Below, piece after piece: positions 8,478 through 15,613 of a DNA stretch of 64,000 nt. The stretch comes from Candidatus Scalindua sp. (lineage in GTDB: Bacteria > Planctomycetota > Brocadiia > Brocadiales > Scalinduaceae), in assembly GCA_031316155.1 (NCBI GenBank), contig JALDRB010000007.1, forward strand, positions 124,001-188,000. Reading direction: 5' to 3'. How positions within the stretch are numbered: the first letter of the stretch is position 1; the number at the start of each line of letters is the position of its first letter. Under the pieces are notes generated by a model. It ran no database searches and was not told the origin of the DNA. It saw only the letters and a list, made by a program, of their open reading frames with translations. The translations under genes and the position numbers were made by a program.

Positions 8478-11255
8478 ATGCCTTTTGATAATGAGATAAA
8501 ACTATCATGTCGTGTTCTTACACCACAAGAATGGACAAATGACCAACGTGGAAGTTATCTTGAAGAAATAACAAGTAAGCTTCTGAAAAAACAGAGATAT
8601 AAAATTGTTGATCGTGTTCGCTTTACTGGGATGGAAATTGATTTGATAGCAGATCATTTAGAGACAAACCAACGCGCATTCGTTGAGTGCAAATTTTTAG
8701 CTGACCCATTTTCTGCAAACGTAATTGATCTACTAATTGGTAAGGCAGTAAGACGAAATGTTAATATTGTTTATCTCTTTTCTACCTCAAATCCTGGAAA
8801 AGAGGCAAAAGGTGTTTTAGATGAATTAAAGAACTCGGACACTTCCACTCATACACCCAGTTTAGCTTTTATTGATCCAGCTAAAATGGTCAGTATGTTT
8901 ATGGATGTATTTAACCTTCAGAAGATACCAGATATCTTACAGAAAAAAGACAATTTTTCAAGTGGTTGCCTAATACTATACCCTAAAATTCCTCCATTTT
9001 GGGTATTAGAAGAACATCATGAAGGTATACCATATAGGGCGGTTATAATATCTGCTACATGTGACCAATTTCCTCCGAAAGAACTCATTAAGGAAATTTT
9101 TAATAAATCTGGATTGTATCAAGGCTTAAATTTGCATTTATACAATAAAAGGGTAGATTTGGATATTCCGAAAGAAACAGTTCCTGAAATTAATGAGACT
9201 GTGTCAAAAGTGACAGAAGCGGAATCATTAGATGATTATAGACCTTGCAAACCGGAATATTTTATTGGTCGCTATAATACCCAAAAAGAAATCTGGCAAT
9301 TCCTTGATAAAATAAGAAAGGAGAACACATCCACAAGGATATTGGCACTCACAGCACAATCAGGTTTTGGTAAGTCATCATTGATTATTAAATTAGCTTC
9401 AAGATTTAGAAATCAAAAATGGAAAAACAAATTTTTCCTGTATCCAGTTGATTCTCGTTCGGCAAAGGGGCCTCTTTTTGTAGCAAAAGCGTTAAAAGCA
9501 GGTTTTGAAGCAGCAATTAGCTCAGGGTTTGTTGATATTTCTTCTTCTGTTGTTAATATCGATAGCACTGAGGGAATGTTAAAAAGTAGCACTATTCAAA
9601 CAATCTTATATGAACTCAAGAGAACAAAAAGGGTATTATTGATTTTTTTTGATCAATTTGAAGAATTATTTACAAAAGATGAGCTACTTTCAACTTTTGA
9701 GTCATTTAAAAAATTAGCCTTTGAAGCCAATTCAGAGCAAACTAATTTAGTAATAGGATTCTCATGGAGAACTGGAATAACACTATCTGATGATAATCCG
9801 GCATATCATGTCTGGCATGAATTAAGTGACCATCGCATTTCAGTAAATCTCAGAGAGTTTGAAAGTGGTGAATCATCTCAGATGGTTGGGCAATTTGAAA
9901 AAGCAATAAACCAAAAAATGATTAACCCCTTGCGAAGACGTATATTAGAGCAGGGAAGAGGTATGCCATGGCTATTAAAAAAATTATGTATTCACATATA
10001 CCATGAAATAGAAAAAGGAACGCTGCAAGATGAATTGGTCATTAAGCGATTAAATGTTGCTGCATTATTTAATGCTGACACCGAACCGCTAACCGTTCAG
10101 CAGAACAATTGCTTAAAATATATAGCCAAGAATTCACCTGCAGACATGATGGAAGTATTAGATAAATTTGATCAAGAAACTGTGAATCGTCTCTATAATA
10201 GAAGGCTAATCATTAGAGCGGGGCAAAAATATGCAGTTTACTGGGATATTTTTAGAGATTTTATAATTGAAGGTGTTGTCCCTGTAATTCCTTGGACGTA
10301 TGTCCCCCAAGTAGCATTGCCGATATTGATCCGCTCATTTTTGTTAATTAATGAGTATGGCCCTTTAAATATGGAAAATTTAGCAGATAGGCTTGAATAT
10401 GCTCCAAAAACTGTGAACAACCTTATAGGTGATCTTCAGGGATTTTTATTAGTCGATAAAAATTCAGATGGTATGCTGGCAGTTAAAGATGAGTTGCATA
10501 ATGCGAATTCAGAAACAATAGCTAATTATCTTTTTAATCAATTAAAAGAGCATGTTATTTTACATAGTCTGTTTGAAATTATTAAGCCAGGACAGAAATC
10601 AAGCATGGTTGAATTTCAAGAAATTATAAAGAAATCATATTCATCTGCAAACCTTAAAAATAAAACGATAGAAATATATGCCAAGCGTTTTTTGCCATTC
10701 TTAAGATTTTCAGGAGCAATTGAATATGTGAATGGTGGTATAGTCCGTCCAGTTATTAAAGGTAAAGACTTTGGTGTTATAGAGATGCCATCTCGTAGAG
10801 GCCGTGGAGGTGGCGCTACAGGAGCTACCTTTATGTGTACATCTGGTCCAAAAAAGGCGATAAAATTGGCAGAAAAAATCAAAGAATATGGCATGTTGTC
10901 AAAAGAGCAAGTTATTAAAGAGGGTTTTAGGAATGCAGCAATTGATTTAGTTGCACTAGACATTGCAGCTTGGAAAGACAATGCATTATCCCCAAAAGAT
11001 GTTTTAAAAGAAAGTAGTACTAATAAAATACCGAGTTTAATAGCTGATATATCAAAACTAACGGAATTTTTATCTATAGCTCTAAGCTTTTATCAAGGTA
11101 AAGATAAGCCAGATGCTATTAAACTTGGAAATCACATTTCGGACAAATTAGACCGTGGATGGTCTGAAGCATCAAAAAAAAGATATGGCGGTGCCGCAAA
11201 TAGATGGATAGCCTACTTTAAAATGAATGATAAGGTATGCACCCAACAAGGCTAA
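8478..11255 (+). CDS. PD-(D/E)XK nuclease domain fused to a STAND-type NTPase (candidate defence protein)
   Basis: A 925-residue multidomain protein. Residues ~20-110 look like an Mrr-type restriction nuclease: GSYLEE (Glu29/30), GMEIDLIA (Asp55) and FVECK (Glu70, Lys72). An FIGR motif near 262 opens the NTPase, with Walker A AQSGFGKS at 293-300 and Walker B LLIFFDQFEELF around Asp392. Residues ~605-670 resemble a winged helix (GPLNMENLADRLEY...). A Gly/Arg-rich patch follows near 785. The layout recalls antiviral STAND (Avs) proteins, with an N-terminal effector nuclease and a central switch ATPase, but no clear TPR sensor is visible. AGAAGGTG precedes the ATG. The stop codon lies within an attC-like site. 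Codon use is AT-rich compared with flanking core genes. The defence role is inferred. Confidence 0.8.
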   Translation: MPFDNEIKLSCRVLTPQEWTNDQRGSYLEEITSKLLKKQRYKIVDRVRFTGMEIDLIADHLETNQRAFVECKFLADPFSANVIDLLIGKAVRRNVNIVYLFSTSNPGKEAKGVLDELKNSDTSTHTPSLAFIDPAKMVSMFMDVFNLQKIPDILQKKDNFSSGCLILYPKIPPFWVLEEHHEGIPYRAVIISATCDQFPPKELIKEIFNKSGLYQGLNLHLYNKRVDLDIPKETVPEINETVSKVTEAESLDDYRPCKPEYFIGRYNTQKEIWQFLDKIRKENTSTRILALTAQSGFGKSSLIIKLASRFRNQKWKNKFFLYPVDSRSAKGPLFVAKALKAGFEAAISSGFVDISSSVVNIDSTEGMLKSSTIQTILYELKRTKRVLLIFFDQFEELFTKDELLSTFESFKKLAFEANSEQTNLVIGFSWRTGITLSDDNPAYHVWHELSDHRISVNLREFESGESSQMVGQFEKAINQKMINPLRRRILEQGRGMPWLLKKLCIHIYHEIEKGTLQDELVIKRLNVAALFNADTEPLTVQQNNCLKYIAKNSPADMMEVLDKFDQETVNRLYNRRLIIRAGQKYAVYWDIFRDFIIEGVVPVIPWTYVPQVALPILIRSFLLINEYGPLNMENLADRLEYAPKTVNNLIGDLQGFLLVDKNSDGMLAVKDELHNANSETIANYLFNQLKEHVILHSLFEIIKPGQKSSMVEFQEIIKKSYSSANLKNKTIEIYAKRFLPFLRFSGAIEYVNGGIVRPVIKGKDFGVIEMPSRRGRGGGATGATFMCTSGPKKAIKLAEKIKEYGMLSKEQVIKEGFRNAAIDLVALDIAAWKDNALSPKDVLKESSTNKIPSLIADISKLTEFLSIALSFYQGKDKPDAIKLGNHISDKLDRGWSEASKKRYGGAANRWIAYFKMNDKVCTQQG

Positions 11256-11300
11256 TTCAGCCGACTCAAAAAAACGCGTGGCTGATTAGCGGTGTTATAT
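11241..11300 (+). other. attC-like recombination site 1
   Basis: It opens with ACCCAAC (fits RYYYAAC) and closes with GTTATAT. Inside, GGCTAATTCAGCC can pair with GGCTGATTAGCGG, leaving one extrahelical T, around a 17-base loop. A bulged base in the stem is typical of integron attC sites. The site overlaps the stop codon of the ATPase gene and the start codon of the protease gene. Confidence 0.6.
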
Positions 11301-11997
11301 GAAAAATTCATCATTACTTCAAAGGAACACTTTGATCACTGCAAATTCAATTCATCGAACGTTTCGCATAAAATGCGGTGACTCGATTGGTACGGGATTC
11401 ACTATTGATGTCAATGGAAAACAATATTTGGTTACCGCTAGACATGTGATTGAAGGAATTAGCTCTTCAACTCCGCTTGAAGTTTTTGGAAATAATTCTT
11501 GGGTAGTTGTTGACGCAGCTTTAGTTGCACATGGAGATGGTGATATTGATGTTTCAGTAATAGCACCTAAAGAAGTGATGTCTTCACCGAACTTGCCTGT
11601 TGTCCCAAGTAGTGAAGGTCTTGCCTATGGTCAAGATGTCTATTTTCTTGGGTTCCCTTACGGTGTTTTAAGTAAAGTCATTTTTGCTAGTGAAGGCTAC
11701 CCCTTACCGCTAGTAAAAAAAGCATTATTTTCTGCATTTGCAGGTGATATGTATCTACTTGATGGCCACAACAATCCCGGTTTTTCAGGTGGGCCAGTGA
11801 TCTTCGGTCCAAGCGGTGTAACACCACAAAGTATAGCTGCCATTGTTTCTGGTTATCGTTTTCATCCCGAAGCTATTCACCTTGGTGACGCCGAAACCGA
11901 TCTTACATATAGGTACAACACAGGAATTATGATTACTTTCAAAATTGAGATAGCACTCGAGATGATTCAGGCTAACCCAATTGGAGCACCTGTATGA
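11299..11997 (+). CDS. trypsin-like serine protease
   Basis: A 232-residue cytosolic-looking protease, with no signal peptide or membrane segment. The catalytic triad is visible: His49 in VTARHVIEG, Asp84 in GDIDVSV, and Ser163 in NPGFSGGPV. It lacks PDZ domains, unlike DegP/HtrA. Small trypsin-like domains of this kind are common in bacterial conflict systems as effectors or partners of STAND ATPases. Here it follows a nuclease-STAND gene by 43 bp. Whether the two act together or are independent cassettes is open, because an attC-like site separates them. The ATG lies inside that site, with no evident Shine-Dalgarno. Confidence 0.85.
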   Translation: MKNSSLLQRNTLITANSIHRTFRIKCGDSIGTGFTIDVNGKQYLVTARHVIEGISSSTPLEVFGNNSWVVVDAALVAHGDGDIDVSVIAPKEVMSSPNLPVVPSSEGLAYGQDVYFLGFPYGVLSKVIFASEGYPLPLVKKALFSAFAGDMYLLDGHNNPGFSGGPVIFGPSGVTPQSIAAIVSGYRFHPEAIHLGDAETDLTYRYNTGIMITFKIEIALEMIQANPIGAPV

Positions 11998-12017
11998 TCC
12001 GATCATACACGAGAATC

Positions 12018-12090
12018 GTATAACAATGTGCTGGACGCTGACTGGGTTTTCGCTAGCGCTCAACCCCCGCGGGTCAGCACTACGTTGTAC
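12018..12090 (+). other. attC-like recombination site 2
   Basis: GTATAAC at 12018 pairs with GTTGTAC at 12084 (one G-T wobble). Inside, GTGCTG and CTGAC on the left face GTCAGCAC on the right with unpaired extra bases on one side, around a ~30-base loop. It lies 21 bp after the protease stop codon. Confidence 0.55.
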
Positions 12091-12152
12091 ATATATAATA
12101 ACGGCGCTAAAATGACAATTGACATGCGTAACCCATTCGGTTACAATTGGTC

Positions 12153-12430
12153 ATGATTAAATCTTTTAAGCATAAAGGACTTGAAGACTTTTCAATACTG
12201 GAAAAAAGAAAGGGATAAGACCTGAGCATGCTATAAAGCTTGAAAGAATCCTTGACCGACTAAATGCTGCAAATGAAGTGAAAGATATGAATTACCCAGG
12301 ATCAGGTTTGCATAAATTGACAGGAAATAAGCAAGGTCAATATGCAGTCAAAGTATCTGGAACCTGGAGAATCTTTTTTGAGTTTGTAGAAGGAGATGCC
12401 TATATTGTTGATTATGATGATTATCATTAG
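12153..12430 (+). pseudogene. higB: HigB/RelE-family toxin with a one-base frameshift
   Basis: Starting at ATG 12153 the frame reads MIKSFKHKGLEDF and then stops early. Adding one T to the TTTT run near 12185 restores a 92-residue HigB, with KKKGIRPEHAIKLERILDRL, SGLHKLTGNKQGQYAVKVSG and TWRIFFEF, ending TAG at 12430. HigB toxins are ribosome-dependent mRNA endonucleases. The spacing to the next gene, an intact higA, is 12 bp and typical of higBA. The break may be real, a sequencing error, or (least likely) programmed. Confidence 0.85.
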
Positions 12431-12442
12431 TTAGGTGATAAA

Positions 12443-12748
12443 ATGAAAAGAAAACCAACACACCCAGGAAGAATTATAAAGGAAGATTATTTAAAACCTT
12501 TATCTTTAACCATTACTGAAATGGCGACTACTCTGGGAGTCTCAAGAAAAACCCTTTCAAAAATTCTGAATGAAAGAGGAACAATAACACCAGTCATGGC
12601 GCTCAGGTTATCGAGAGCTTTTGACACAACTCCAGATTTATGGCTGAATTTACAAAAAAGTTATGATTTATGGCAGGCTGAACATAGCTCAAAGGAATGG
12701 TTGAGAGTTAAGCCTCTGGCCAAACAATTGCTTCACTCAAATATATAG
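12443..12748 (+). CDS. higA: HigA-family antitoxin
   Basis: A 101-residue XRE-type helix-turn-helix antitoxin. The HigA opening THPGRIIKEDYLKPL is present, then the HTH with ITEMATTLGVSRKTLSKILN. The C-terminus TPDLWLNLQKSYDLWQAE is characteristic of the family. HigA neutralises HigB and represses the operon. The toxin gene directly upstream carries a frameshift, so this antitoxin may now be orphaned. TAGGTG before the ATG serves as the ribosome site. Confidence 0.93.
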   Translation: MKRKPTHPGRIIKEDYLKPLSLTITEMATTLGVSRKTLSKILNERGTITPVMALRLSRAFDTTPDLWLNLQKSYDLWQAEHSSKEWLRVKPLAKQLLHSNI

Positions 12749-12957
12749 GCGAGCAGCTAACAAATCAGTAGAGTTAACCCCTTTATAATATACAATTCTA
12801 AGATTATAATCTATAATCGTATAACATCAACAATCCAATCGGTGGACACCATATCTATTTAATAGACTTTGAAAACACAAACGCTAAATTTTTTTGGGAA
12901 AATCAGTACGGCGCATCTTAATATTAAATTTTCACATTATAATATTTAAAAAACTTA
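12749..12957. other. non-coding tail of the higBA unit
   Basis: AT-rich sequence between higA and attC-like site 3. It includes a CGTATAAC near 12827 resembling an isolated attC R-box. No gene is recognisable. Confidence 0.35.
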
Positions 12958-13013
12958 GCCTAACCAAACTGAAGTCTGACAGCCTTCGGCTGCTGTTCAG
13001 CGTGACGTTATAC
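12958..13013 (+). other. attC-like recombination site 3
   Basis: GCCTAAC at 12958 fits RYYYAAC exactly, and the site closes with GTTATAC at 13007-13013. Within, CTGAA pairs with TTCAG and CAGCC with GGCTG around a short loop, leaving unpaired extra bases on one strand. It separates the first toxin-antitoxin unit from the second. Confidence 0.6.
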
Positions 13014-13067
13014 CTCATAAACTAAAACAATTTTTTTTCTTGCAAAAAGTAACATATTTGTTACTGT

Positions 13068-13406
13068 ATGGAAATGAATTGGGGAATCGAATATTACAGC
13101 CCGAAAGTAGAGAAATCGATTCTCTCCTTATCAGAAGGACTGTTGGCACGTTACTTTCGTCTCACAGATTTAATGCTTGAATTTGGCCCTAATTTAGGCA
13201 TGCCTCATACAAGATCACTTAATAACGGTTTATTTGAATTACGTGTAAAAGGAAAAGAAGGCATTGCTCGTGTTTTTTATTGCACTCAAATTGGCAAAAG
13301 AATTATTATGCTTCATGTGTTCATTAAGAAATCACAAAAAATACCAAAAAATGAATTAAATATTGCTATTAAGCGTATGAAAGAGGTAATTAAAAGTGAC
13401 TCATAA
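13068..13406 (+). CDS. RelE/HigB-type toxin of the Gp49-like family (DUF891)
   Basis: The 112-residue product has the DUF891 pattern: a basic N-terminal helix, MPHTRSLNNGLFELRVKGKEGIARVFY, then HVFIKKSQKIPKNELNIAIKRM. These are ribosome-dependent mRNA interferases paired with an XRE antitoxin encoded downstream, as here, with an 11 bp overlap. A second ATG at 13074 is an equally possible start. The gene appears intact, unlike the HigB 900 bp upstream. Confidence 0.9.
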   Translation: MEMNWGIEYYSPKVEKSILSLSEGLLARYFRLTDLMLEFGPNLGMPHTRSLNNGLFELRVKGKEGIARVFYCTQIGKRIIMLHVFIKKSQKIPKNELNIAIKRMKEVIKSDS

Positions 13407-13683
13407 TAAATTAAAAAAAATTGCACTAAGTAAATCAAAAGTAAAAGCAGAATACGATGCATTAGAACCAGAGTTTACTTTACTTCGTGAAATGCTTCTT
13501 GCTCGTCAAAAAGCCGGTCTGAGTCAAGCTCAAATTGCTGAACGTATGGGAACCAAACCTCCTTCAGTTACAAGGCTTGAATCGTCCCTCAGTAGCGGAA
13601 AACATTCACCATCACTTGAGACAATCAAAAAATATGCGAAAGCTTTAGATTGTCATTTAGAAATAAAGTTAGTGAAAAATTAA
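13396..13683 (+). CDS. XRE-family antitoxin partner of the Gp49-like toxin
   Basis: A 95-residue protein with a helix-turn-helix at about residues 35-90 (RQKAGLSQAQIAERMGTKPPSVTRLES). It closes with DCHLEIKLVKN, as HigA-like antitoxins of DUF891 toxins do. It begins at GTG inside the toxin gene, so translation is coupled. It should bind the toxin and repress the operon. Confidence 0.9.
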   Translation: MTHNKLKKIALSKSKVKAEYDALEPEFTLLREMLLARQKAGLSQAQIAERMGTKPPSVTRLESSLSSGKHSPSLETIKKYAKALDCHLEIKLVKN

Positions 13684-13716
13684 TGTATACCACTGCCTAT
13701 ATTAAGGTGATACATT

Positions 13717-13880
13717 ATGAGGTCTACATTACATATACCTGTATTAAGGAAAGAACAGCCCTTGTCAACTTGGGGTTGGAAGCCCTGATTAAAATGGAGA
13801 GTTGCAAGAGACTGGCTAAATCAGGGGGTACCGGTAAGAAATTTACTATGATACCCGGGAGAAGAAACGGAAACTTATAA
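13717..13880 (+). pseudogene. vapB: decayed VapB-type antitoxin
   Basis: An ATG at 13717 opens MRSTLHIP, the usual VapB beginning, but that frame soon stops. In another frame the typical VapB C-terminal part appears: KERTALVNLGLEALIKMES followed by RLAKSGGT. The parts belong together only if small deletions are assumed. A VapC-like remnant follows. Confidence 0.6.
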
Positions 13881-13886
13881 AAACGC

Positions 13887-14050
13887 TCCTTGTTGACACG
13901 TCAGTGTGGTAATCCCACTTTAGAGGAGGCAAGGTCATGCTTGTAAACTTATTGAATGACAGATATGTTATTTGTCATCCATTCATTGTTAGTGAAATGG
14001 CTTGCGGGTATCTCAAGAACGGATCTGAAATACTTTTACTTCTTCAAATC
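13887..14050 (+). pseudogene. vapC: decayed VapC-type PIN-domain toxin fragment
   Basis: Pieces of a VapC N-terminal half are readable in different frames. LVDTSVW lies near 13890, then, after a frame change, MLVNLLNDRYVICHPFIVSEMACGYLKNGSEILLLLQ (13936 on). The HPF-x-x-x-E-A-G-x-L-x-N pattern is that of VapC. The C-terminal half is missing, and the fragment ends at the cobA-hemD stop codon, marking the island's right edge. Confidence 0.65.
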
Positions 14051-15579
14051 CCTCCTTCTTTCCTCTTTTTTACATCATCAACAATTGCCTTAACCAATCC
14101 CGGGATCGTGTAGTCTTCGGCCTTTATAGAAACCTTAATGTTCATCTCTTCGGCTGTTTCTGTCGTGATCGGGCCGATACTTGCAAATTGAACTTTTTCT
14201 TTAAAACCATCGAAATTATCTTTGCCTATAATCTTTACAAAATTTCTTACCGTGGAAGAACTGGTGAATGTCACAATATCAACCTCTCCATTTTTCAGAT
14301 TTTCCAGAACAGTGCCATCCCTGTTATCCGCAACAATTGTTTTATAAGCGATAACGTCTGCGACGTCTGCTCCCAGCTTTTGTAACTCTTCCGGCAGGTA
14401 ACTTCGCGCAATATCAGTCCGTGGCATGAGGATGTGTTTTCCTTTGAGATCATCAACCTTTTTCAGTGCCTCAACCACGCTTTCAGCAACATATTTGGGG
14501 GGTTGGCAGTCAACTCTGACATGAAACTCCCTGACCTTTTCAGTTGTTGCAGGCCCGATGGCACATATTTTTACTCCTTTCAGATCTCTGACATCTCTGT
14601 CGAGGCTAAACATTCGCTGGAAAAAAGATTCAACACCGTTTACGCTCGTAAAGATAACCCAGTCGGTTGATTCTAATCGATTTATTTCATTGTCCAGAGG
14701 CATAAAAGTATCTGGTTTGGTTATTCTGATAGTTGGGAATTCAATGACATTTGCTCCAAGCTCAACAAGTCTGTCTGAAAACTCACTCGCCTGGTCTCTG
14801 GAGCGGGTAACGATAATTGTCTTGCCGAAAAGGGGTTTCGTCTCAAACCAGTTCAGCTGGTCTCTGAGTTTAACGACTTCTCCGACAATCGTGATGGCAG
14901 GAGGTTTGATATCCTTTGCCTTTTCTACAATATTTGACAGGGTGCCTACAACTGTTTTCTGTGATGTCGTGGTTCCCCATCTGATAACGGCGGCTGGAGT
15001 GTCCTTGGGCCGTCCGTGTCTGGTGAGTTGTTCAACGATATTCGGAAGATTCTTGATACCCATGTAGAACGTTAGGGTACCAATACCCGTGCTTATTTTT
15101 TCCCAGTCTATGTCGCTCTGGTTTTTTGTCGGGTCTTCATGTCCCGTGATCAGGCCGAATGTAGATGTACAGGAACGATGCGTTACCGGTATACCTGCAT
15201 ATGCGGGTGTAGCGATGGCAGCTGTTATACCAGGGACAACTTCAAAAGGTACATCCTGTTCTTTCAAGTAGATGCCCTCTTCCCCACCTCTGCCAAATAC
15301 ATAGGGATCTCCTCCTTTCAGTCTCGTCACTATTTTGTTTTCCTTCGCCTTGTCTGCAATCAGTTTATTAATATCTTCCTGTTCCATGGTGTGCCTGCTT
15401 CCCTGTTTACCGACATAGATTATTTCGGCATCGACTCTGGCGTTTTTTAAGAGCGATTTACTGACAAGATAGTCATAAACAATAACGTCAGCTTTTTTAA
15501 TACATGACAAACCTTTAACAGTTATCAGTCCCGGATCACCAGGACCGGCTCCAACAAGATACACGATTTTTTGATTCAT
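14044..15579 (-). CDS. cobA-hemD: fused uroporphyrinogen-III C-methyltransferase / uroporphyrinogen-III synthase
   Basis: A two-domain tetrapyrrole enzyme of 511 residues. The first ~245 residues are the SAM-dependent methyltransferase (CobA/SUMT): YLVGAGPGDPGLITVKG, VTRLKGGDPYVFGRGGEE and VVPGITAAIATPAYAGIPVTHR. Residues ~255-505 are HemD, which closes and inverts ring D of hydroxymethylbilane (KTIIVTRSRDQ..., TSSSTVRNF). Together they make precorrin-2 for sirohaem, B12 or haem d1. ATG 15579 is preferred over 15597 because AAGGA lies just before it. It is the last gene of a minus-strand run after the GDPD gene. Confidence 0.95.
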   Translation of the reverse strand: MNQKIVYLVGAGPGDPGLITVKGLSCIKKADVIVYDYLVSKSLLKNARVDAEIIYVGKQGSRHTMEQEDINKLIADKAKENKIVTRLKGGDPYVFGRGGEEGIYLKEQDVPFEVVPGITAAIATPAYAGIPVTHRSCTSTFGLITGHEDPTKNQSDIDWEKISTGIGTLTFYMGIKNLPNIVEQLTRHGRPKDTPAAVIRWGTTTSQKTVVGTLSNIVEKAKDIKPPAITIVGEVVKLRDQLNWFETKPLFGKTIIVTRSRDQASEFSDRLVELGANVIEFPTIRITKPDTFMPLDNEINRLESTDWVIFTSVNGVESFFQRMFSLDRDVRDLKGVKICAIGPATTEKVREFHVRVDCQPPKYVAESVVEALKKVDDLKGKHILMPRTDIARSYLPEELQKLGADVADVIAYKTIVADNRDGTVLENLKNGEVDIVTFTSSSTVRNFVKIIGKDNFDGFKEKVQFASIGPITTETAEEMNIKVSIKAEDYTIPGLVKAIVDDVKKRKEGGI

Positions 15580-15613
15580 AGTTTCCTTACCATACATTTT
15601 TAGATTAACGTTG

